From NCBI GenBank assembly GCA_964604675.1, contig CAZSAT010000029.1:1-62579 (forward strand): a stretch of 62,579 bases of DNA. Direction: 5' to 3'. Origin of the DNA: CAZSAT01 sp964604675. Its GTDB lineage: Bacteria; Myxococcota_A; UBA796; CAJQPC01. The notes under the pieces were generated by a model. The model did not search any database. It was not told the DNA's origin and saw nothing but the letters and a program-made list of their open reading frames with translations. Shown piece after piece: positions 57,813 to 62,579 of the stretch (positions within the stretch are counted from its first letter, which is position 1; each line of letters starts with the position of its first letter). Made by a program: the position numbers and the translations under genes.

Positions 57813-59606
57813 ATGTGCGGCCTCATCACCCTGTTCGACCCCCGCGGCCAGGTGGACCACGAGGCCCTCGAGGCCGGGCTCGACGCGCTCGAGCACCGAG
57901 GCCCCGACGGCCGGGGGCACTGGTTCGGCCCGGGGATCGCGATGGGGCACACACGGCTGGCCATCCGCGCGCTGGACGGAGGGCGCCAGCCCATGCAGCA
58001 CGGCCCGCTGGTCGGCGCGATCACCGGCGAGCTCTATGGGCTGGACCCGGCCACCACAACGTCCCAGAGCGACAGCGCCGCCCTCCTCCCTCTCGTGCAG
58101 GCGCACGGTGCCGATGCCGTGCACCACCTGCGGGGCGAGTTCGCGTTCGTGGCCTGGCACCGGGAGCGACGGGTGCTGCACGCGGCGCGCGACGCCTTCG
58201 GTGTGCGGCCGCTCTACTACGGCTGGGCCGACGGCACCCTGGTGCTGGCGTCCGAGGTCAAGGCCCTCGCTGCGGCGGGCGTCCCGCTCCGTTGGGACGA
58301 GCACGCGCTGGCGTGCTGGCTGGCCACCGGCCTGTTTCCGGAGGGGCGCACCCTGTACGCGGGGGTCTCGGAGCTGCCGCCGGCGCACCGGATGCGGGTC
58401 GACGACGCCGGCGTGCAGGTGTCGCGCTGGTGGCAATGGCCTGCGCGCTCGCTGGGGTCCGCCGGTCCGGGAGCTGCGCTGGGAGACGCCGTCGAGCAGG
58501 CCGTCGAGCTCCGACTGGCCTCCGACCGGCCCATCGCCTGCGCGCTGAGCGGTGGCCTCGACTCCGCCACGGTGCTCGCGCTCGCGAGCCGGCGAAGCTC
58601 GGTCACCGCCTACGGCGTGGGCTTCGACGAAGCCGAGCTCGACGAGCTGGGCCAGGCCGAGCAGGTGGCGAAGGTGCTGGACGTGCCCTTCCGAGGGGTG
58701 CGGATCCGCGAACGGGACCTGGCCGAGCACTACGCGGCGACCGTGCGGGCCACCGAGCTACCGCTGGTCAACGCCCACGGCGTGGCCCGCTGGTTGATGT
58801 GCCGCCAGGTGGCGGCGGACGGACACGCGGTGCTGCTCACGGGGGAAGGAGGCGACGAGTTGTTCGCGGGCTACCCCCACCTCCGGCAGGACGCCGGTGC
58901 CGGAGACCCCGCTGCCCTGGCCCAGGTCGCGGTGGAAGCACGCAGCTCGTGGGGCTTGCTCCACGGGCCGCTCGCGCCCGGTCAGACTCCCGCATTCGTG
59001 CGGCAGCGACAGCACGCCGCGACCCAGCTCCGACAGCTCTTGAGGTCCGACGTGCTCGCCGCGTGGGACGCCACCGACCACCTCGCCGAGGTGATGCCGA
59101 CGCCGAGGCCGAGCGGCGGGTCCCGCCTGGAGCGAGCCCAGCAGCTCTGGGCGCGCCGGGTGTTGCCTCGGTACCAGCTCGCCGTGCTCGGGGATCGGGT
59201 CGAGCTGGCCCACGGGGTCGAGGGGCGCCCGCCTCTGCTCGACGTGCCGCTGGCGGAGCTGGCGGCGCAGCTCCCCGAGGACCAGCGGGTGCGCGGGGAC
59301 CTGGACAAGTGGGCGCTGCGGCACGCTGCCCGTGCGTGGTTGCCCGAAGCGGTTCGGCTACGCCGGAAGCAGCCCTTCCTCGCCCCGCCCATGGCGCGGG
59401 CGAGCGGCCCCCTGTTGGAGCTGTTGCAGGACACGCTTCGCGACGGCCCGGAGCTTCCCCTCCTCTCCCCCGAGCGCCTCGGCCTGCTCGTCGAGGTGGG
59501 CCTGCCCACGGAAGATCGGCGCCTCGCGCAAGCCCTCGACCCCATCCTGCACGTGAGCCTCAGCCTGGCGCTCATCGCGCGGCAGCTCGGCGTCAGCGCG
59601 GCGTGA
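57813..59606 (+). CDS. asnB: Asparagine synthetase, glutamine-hydrolysing (AsnB-like)
   Basis: A 597-residue enzyme that forms asparagine from aspartate, glutamine and ATP. The nucleophilic Cys2 follows the initiator Met (MCGLITLFD), with LEHRGPDG and GHTRLAIRALDGGRQPM in the glutaminase domain. The synthetase domain has the PP-loop ALSGGLDSA and LTGEGGDELFAGY. The C-terminal EGRPPLLDVPLAEL and RRKQPF are typical. Close relatives also act in peptide or cell-wall amidation, so another acceptor is possible. The 3' end overlaps the convergent dioxygenase gene by 14 bases. Confidence 0.9.
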   Translation: MCGLITLFDPRGQVDHEALEAGLDALEHRGPDGRGHWFGPGIAMGHTRLAIRALDGGRQPMQHGPLVGAITGELYGLDPATTTSQSDSAALLPLVQAHGADAVHHLRGEFAFVAWHRERRVLHAARDAFGVRPLYYGWADGTLVLASEVKALAAAGVPLRWDEHALACWLATGLFPEGRTLYAGVSELPPAHRMRVDDAGVQVSRWWQWPARSLGSAGPGAALGDAVEQAVELRLASDRPIACALSGGLDSATVLALASRRSSVTAYGVGFDEAELDELGQAEQVAKVLDVPFRGVRIRERDLAEHYAATVRATELPLVNAHGVARWLMCRQVAADGHAVLLTGEGGDELFAGYPHLRQDAGAGDPAALAQVAVEARSSWGLLHGPLAPGQTPAFVRQRQHAATQLRQLLRSDVLAAWDATDHLAEVMPTPRPSGGSRLERAQQLWARRVLPRYQLAVLGDRVELAHGVEGRPPLLDVPLAELAAQLPEDQRVRGDLDKWALRHAARAWLPEAVRLRRKQPFLAPPMARASGPLLELLQDTLRDGPELPLLSPERLGLLVEVGLPTEDRRLAQALDPILHVSLSLALIARQLGVSAA

Positions 59607-60180
59607 AGACCAGGATCAGTGCCCGCCGCCAGTCGCCCGTCAGGTTCTCCCCGCTCTGGTGCAGCACGTCGGGATGGTGAAGCAAGGCGGCCCCTACGGG
59701 GACCTCGGGGCAGACGGACGCCTGCGGTTCGTGGTCGGGGCGGTGGCTGCCGGGCCCGTAGCGCAAGCCACCGCTGTCGGGTCCCGACGCGTCCAAGGCC
59801 AGCCAGACCGCCACGCCCCCCGAAGCCCGGAGCTCCTCTGGCCAGGTGGGTCGGTCAGCGTGCCAGGGGAGCCGGATCGGGCAGTGTGGGGGCCGCCACA
59901 CCAGGTGCTGCCACGCCACGCGACCCTCCGCGCCGAGCACCTCGTGCACCGCAGCACGCAGCCCCGCGTGGGCGCCAAGGTCCACGAAGGCTTCGTCCCA
60001 GAGCTCGGGGGAGCGCACCTGGCTGACGCGGGCGAGCCAGGGCTCGAGGCCCATCGACGCCGAGCATCGATCGAACACACGCCCCACACCCTCGCGCAGC
60101 GCAACGGCCTCCCGCTCGCTCAGCAGCGGCGCGGTGACCGCGAAGCCGTGCAACGCAAAGGCCTCGCTCAGGCCGCTCAC
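59593..60180 (-). CDS. PhyH-like Fe(II)/2-oxoglutarate dioxygenase
   Basis: A 195-residue dioxygenase-type protein. The metal facial triad is represented by the HxD motif in LPWHADRPTWP and a distal His in HHPDVLHQSGENLTG; the arginine in GDWRRALILVF is where 2-oxoglutarate binds in the family. It is shorter than phytanoyl-CoA hydroxylases, so the substrate is probably a small metabolite. The GTG at 60180 overlaps the stop of the upstream gene (GTGA). Confidence 0.77.
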   Translation of the reverse strand: MSGLSEAFALHGFAVTAPLLSEREAVALREGVGRVFDRCSASMGLEPWLARVSQVRSPELWDEAFVDLGAHAGLRAAVHEVLGAEGRVAWQHLVWRPPHCPIRLPWHADRPTWPEELRASGGVAVWLALDASGPDSGGLRYGPGSHRPDHEPQASVCPEVPVGAALLHHPDVLHQSGENLTGDWRRALILVFTPR

Positions 60181-61454
60181 CCGAGCGCGACGTGGAAGAA
60201 CCCGCGCGCCGACCGCGCGTCGGCCGGAGCAACGTTGAGCGCCAGCTCGACCGGGGAGTCCGGGCCCGCTGGGATCGCGCCGCGGGCGCCCAGGAAGAAG
60301 AGCTCCCCGTCGACGCGCGCCACGAGCGCGACCTCGGGGGCGCCCGGCAAGGGGGCCTCACGACCGGCCGCCACGCCGTCGCCGTCGGGGCTGGCGATCC
60401 AGCCCCAGGGACCGCTCACGCGCCCCGAAGCCACCACGGACACGGCCTGGTCCGGTCGACGGCGGACCGGGGTGGTGGTCCAGCCATCGCCCACAGCGAC
60501 GTTGAGCGATGCTTCGAGCTGGAGCTCGTCCGGGTCGAAGGACTCGGGCTCGGCGAGGCGTCTGGAGCGCATGCGTTCCGCGAGGCGGGTGGCGCCCCAG
60601 ATGGCCACCGCGAGCAGGCCCAAGCCGGCCAACACGAGCAGCATGCCCGCAGGGTCGCCACATCCGATGGAGCAGAGCCCCATGCTCAGGAAGAAGACAC
60701 CGCCCAGCGCAGCGATGCCGACCAGCAGGAAGCCGAGCACGGTGGCCGCGCGCTCGTCCCCCGAGGTCAGCTGGGTGCCGTGCGCCGCCAGGCCGGCTTC
60801 GATGCGCGCGCGCTCCCCAGGCTCGGGACGCGCGAGCAACTCCGAGGCCAGGGCCTGGGCGCGCGCGCGCTCCACCAGCGCTTCGGCCTTGTCGATCCGG
60901 CGCACGACCTTCTTCAAGCTGCGGTCGAGCACCCCCGGTCGGCGGCGGTCACCGGCTTCGGCGAAGGCTTCGTCGAGTATGTCGCGTCGCTCGCGAGGAA
61001 TGCGCCAGTCCCGCGAGGCCTGCCGGAGCACGCGAAGCGCCCCGTGCAGTTGCTCCTCCTCGGCGTCCTCGTCGTGGGACAGGTAGGCCTTGGCGAGCTC
61101 CCGACACGTGAGCACCGCTTGCCCGAACGCACCGGCGGCATCCTTCAAGAGATCCTGGAAGGCCCCGTGCACCTGGTCCTCGAGCGGGAGCAGCTGCACC
61201 TCCTTCAGCACGTCCAGCGCAGCGACGCCTCGGCCGACATCGCGCAGGCGGCTCATCACGGGGTCCCGCTGGGAGAAGCGCCCGTCGGGCACGAGGCCCA
61301 ACACGACGTCGCGTTCGCCCCGTGACCACTGGGCTCGGAGCTCGGTCGCGAGGCGCGACAGGGGGTCGGCCGCGGCGTGCGCGCCAGGGACGACGGCAGC
61401 GGTGGCGAGAACGGGCGAGGCGCCCAGGAGGGAACGGCGACTGAGATCGGGCAT
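60177..61454 (-). CDS. Tat-type exported membrane protein with LecA-like C-terminal domain
   Basis: A 425-residue protein. The N-terminus has a twin-arginine-type signal, SRRSLLGASPVLATAAVVPG. Residues ~30-215 are helical and charged. Two hydrophobic segments follow (TVLGFLLVGIAALGGVFFLS; GMLLVLAGLGLLAVAIWGA). Residues ~310-425 resemble the PA-I/LecA galactophilic lectin fold and related 'galactose-binding-like' modules: VSVVASGRVSGPWGW, ARVDGELFFLGARG, PVELALNVAP. In LecA this fold binds galactose with calcium. The combination, and translation coupling to a PhyH-like dioxygenase, is unusual. Confidence 0.7.
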   Translation of the reverse strand: MPDLSRRSLLGASPVLATAAVVPGAHAAADPLSRLATELRAQWSRGERDVVLGLVPDGRFSQRDPVMSRLRDVGRGVAALDVLKEVQLLPLEDQVHGAFQDLLKDAAGAFGQAVLTCRELAKAYLSHDEDAEEEQLHGALRVLRQASRDWRIPRERRDILDEAFAEAGDRRRPGVLDRSLKKVVRRIDKAEALVERARAQALASELLARPEPGERARIEAGLAAHGTQLTSGDERAATVLGFLLVGIAALGGVFFLSMGLCSIGCGDPAGMLLVLAGLGLLAVAIWGATRLAERMRSRRLAEPESFDPDELQLEASLNVAVGDGWTTTPVRRRPDQAVSVVASGRVSGPWGWIASPDGDGVAAGREAPLPGAPEVALVARVDGELFFLGARGAIPAGPDSPVELALNVAPADARSARGFFHVALG

Positions 61455-61480
61455 GCCCGATCCTACGCGCTGGAGGCCGC

Positions 61481-62095
61481 CTACCGGGCCGCGACCTTGG
61501 GCATGTGGTCGCTCGAGACGATGGTCGACAGGAGCATCGCCTTCATCAGCGTGCCCACGTGCTCGCGGTCGGCCCGGTCGAAGCTGCCCTTGCGCTCGAT
61601 GTGGATCACCAGCCCCTCGATGCCCATCAAGAGCGTGCGGTACACGTAGGGGTCGAGCTTCACGCCGATGGCGCGATGCACCGCCCCGTCGAGCACCTCC
61701 ACGATGGCCGACAGCGTCTGGTCGCGGCGATCGGCGAGCCGGGAGTCCGGGCGCACGGCCTCGGCCTGCAGCAGGATCAACAGCGTGCCGCCCTGCTCCT
61801 GGTGGTCGAGGAAGGCATCCGTGCCGGCCTGCACCTGCAGCAGAGGGTTCGGCTCGGACTCGATCGCACGCCGGATCCCAGCCACGAGGGCTTCGGTGGT
61901 GATCTCGTAGAGCGCGAGCAGCACGTCCTCGACGTTCTTGAAGTGCTGGTAGTAGGTGCGCCGTGACACGCCGGCCGCATCGAGCACGTGCTGCACGGTG
62001 ACCCCGCGCGTGCCCCGCTCCACGATGACGCTGCGTGCCCCGTCGATCAGCCGGCCCCAGGACGCGCGGTGATCCGTCTTCGCGCTCTTGTCCAT
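61481..62095 (-). CDS. TetR/AcrR-family transcriptional regulator
   Basis: A 204-residue repressor-type protein. The N-terminal DNA-binding domain is GARSVIVERGTRGVTVQHVL followed by the helix-turn-helix DAAGVSRRTYYQHFKNVEDV, the TetR hallmark. The C-terminal ~135 residues are the helical ligand/dimer domain; ligand unknown. ATG 62095 is chosen because an upstream extension of the frame runs back through the AT-rich promoter region. Two TATACATT-based operators in the 81-base divergent region suggest autoregulation and control of the facing lipoprotein gene. Confidence 0.88.
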   Translation of the reverse strand: MDKSAKTDHRASWGRLIDGARSVIVERGTRGVTVQHVLDAAGVSRRTYYQHFKNVEDVLLALYEITTEALVAGIRRAIESEPNPLLQVQAGTDAFLDHQEQGGTLLILLQAEAVRPDSRLADRRDQTLSAIVEVLDGAVHRAIGVKLDPYVYRTLLMGIEGLVIHIERKGSFDRADREHVGTLMKAMLLSTIVSSDHMPKVAAR

Positions 62096-62102
62096 GTCGT
62101 CC

Positions 62103-62132
62103 TTGACCGCTGATGGGTGAAGAGAGTATACA
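62103..62132 (+). promoter_or_regulatory. Candidate sigma-70-type promoter for the terminal lipoprotein gene
   Basis: TTGACC at 62103-62108 and TATACA at 62127-62132 are separated by 18 bases, close to the vegetative consensus, in an AT-rich island unlike the rest of the window. The -10 falls inside the first operator palindrome, which would let a bound TetR-type repressor block it. Confidence 0.5.
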
Positions 62133-62141
62133 TTATGTATA
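62127..62141. promoter_or_regulatory. Operator: perfect 15-bp palindrome
   Basis: TATACATTATGTATA is a perfect inverted repeat (7 + 1 + 7). Length, symmetry and its position between tetR and a divergent gene are typical of a TetR-family operator. Confidence 0.65.
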
Positions 62142-62144
62142 GGG

Positions 62145-62159
62145 TATACATTATATTTA
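62145..62159. promoter_or_regulatory. Second, degenerate operator half-match
   Basis: TATACATTATATTTA shares its first 11 bases with the palindrome at 62127 and is placed exactly 18 bases downstream, so two repressor dimers would sit on nearly the same face of the helix. Its right half keeps 5 of 7 symmetric positions. Confidence 0.5.
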
Positions 62160-62176
62160 CCCACCCTCGAGGCACC

Positions 62177-62579
62177 ATGCGCACCATCTGGATTCCGATC
62201 ACGGCCGCCCTGCTCACGACAGCTTGCGCCACCGACCAAGCGGCGGTTTCCGTCGATGATGCGCAGGACACCCAGTCGATCGACGAAGGCGCCGACGAGC
62301 TCGAGGAGCTCGACGACGATGACGGAGCGGACGGCGGGGGCGGCGACGAAGAGGACCAGGACGACGGGGAGGACCCCCCCTTCGCGTCCAGCGGCTCCTG
62401 GCAGACCCTGATCGAGACCATGAGCTTCGACGACTGCGGCATGGGGGAGTGGGTCACCGACGGCCCAGGCAGCGTCATCGAGATCGAGGTGACCGGCGAG
62501 CAGACCTTCGACCTCACCCACAGCCGCGGCACCGAGACATGCGTCGTGGACGGCGCCGACTTCACCTGCGACACCCGCT
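62177..62579 (+). CDS. Acidic lipoprotein, partial (runs off window end)
   Basis: The first 134 codons of a lipoprotein with a normal-length signal peptide (MRTIWIPITAALLTTAC, cysteine 17). A highly acidic linker rich in Asp and Glu runs to about residue 70, then a beta-rich segment begins (GSWQTLIETMSFDDCGMGEW). Cysteines in DDCGMG, ETCVVD and FTCDT suggest disulphides. No family recognised from the visible part. It is divergent from tetR and very probably its target. Confidence 0.75.
   Translation, partial: MRTIWIPITAALLTTACATDQAAVSVDDAQDTQSIDEGADELEELDDDDGADGGGGDEEDQDDGEDPPFASSGSWQTLIETMSFDDCGMGEWVTDGPGSVIEIEVTGEQTFDLTHSRGTETCVVDGADFTCDTR

Overview
This 62.6 kb window comes from a very GC-rich, gene-dense bacterium. 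Codon third positions are almost all G or C, GTG starts are frequent, and neighbouring genes often overlap by 4-5 bases (GTGA or TGATG). The content fits a Myxococcota/deltaproteobacterial-type organism: many surface lipoproteins with MopE-like 'DADGDGYGD' metal-binding motifs, FG-GAP repeats, C-type lectin and beta-helix domains; PEGA and PATAN-like domains; a TonB-dependent receptor carrying its own TonB C-terminal-like domain; and a fused aspartokinase/diaminopimelate decarboxylase. The taxonomic call is an inference from gene content. No rRNA, tRNA, CRISPR array or insertion sequence was recognised, and no gene-free stretch exceeds about 300 bases.

Layout. 1-5.6 kb: an Asp-Thr-repeat lipoprotein cut by the window edge, an AlkA-like glycosylase with a Bax-inhibitor membrane protein, the lysine-pathway fusion enzyme and a stand-alone acyltransferase E2 catalytic domain. 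5.7-8.1 kb: a rubrerythrin translationally coupled to a GyrB N-terminal ATPase/transducer joined directly to a methyltransferase. 8.2-16.1 kb: lipoproteins, a coniferyl-aldehyde-type dehydrogenase, a TonB receptor, and a cobalamin radical SAM enzyme coupled to a haem-oxygenase-like di-iron protein. 16.2-26.8 kb: RecQ with two small coupled genes, a DUF2804-like protein, a PEGA protein, a lone GspE/PilB ATPase, and a hydrolase/lectin/cyclic-nucleotide-binding operon.

The most striking region is 26.8-43.1 kb. Seven same-strand, mostly overlapping genes encode a PATAN/J-like adaptor, a 963-residue Ala/Glu coiled coil with a pseudo-receiver head, a lipoprotein that seems to start at CTG, a membrane-anchored von Willebrand A protein, a 1133-residue tubulin/FtsZ-like protein, a 774-residue coiled-coil protein with a membrane hairpin, and a 1408-residue protein. 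The last joins a membrane hairpin, an apparently inactivated MrfA/DUF1998-type helicase, a cysteine cluster and an HExxH metallopeptidase-like domain. Tubulin-like plus VWA partners have been predicted before to remodel membranes; the additional partners here look unusual.

43.1-62.6 kb is mixed metabolism and surface proteins: a VOC protein and YheT-like hydrolase, MopE/FG-GAP and beta-helix lipoproteins, Tag glycosylase, a D-2-hydroxyacid dehydrogenase, GlpD overlapping a large glycosidase-like protein, an oxidoreductase with an amino-acid permease, asparagine synthetase, a PhyH-like dioxygenase coupled to a LecA-like-domain membrane protein, and a TetR regulator with tandem AT-rich operators facing a lipoprotein cut by the window end. 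A recurring oddity is very short lipoprotein leaders, with cysteine at residue 7-10 and no basic residue.
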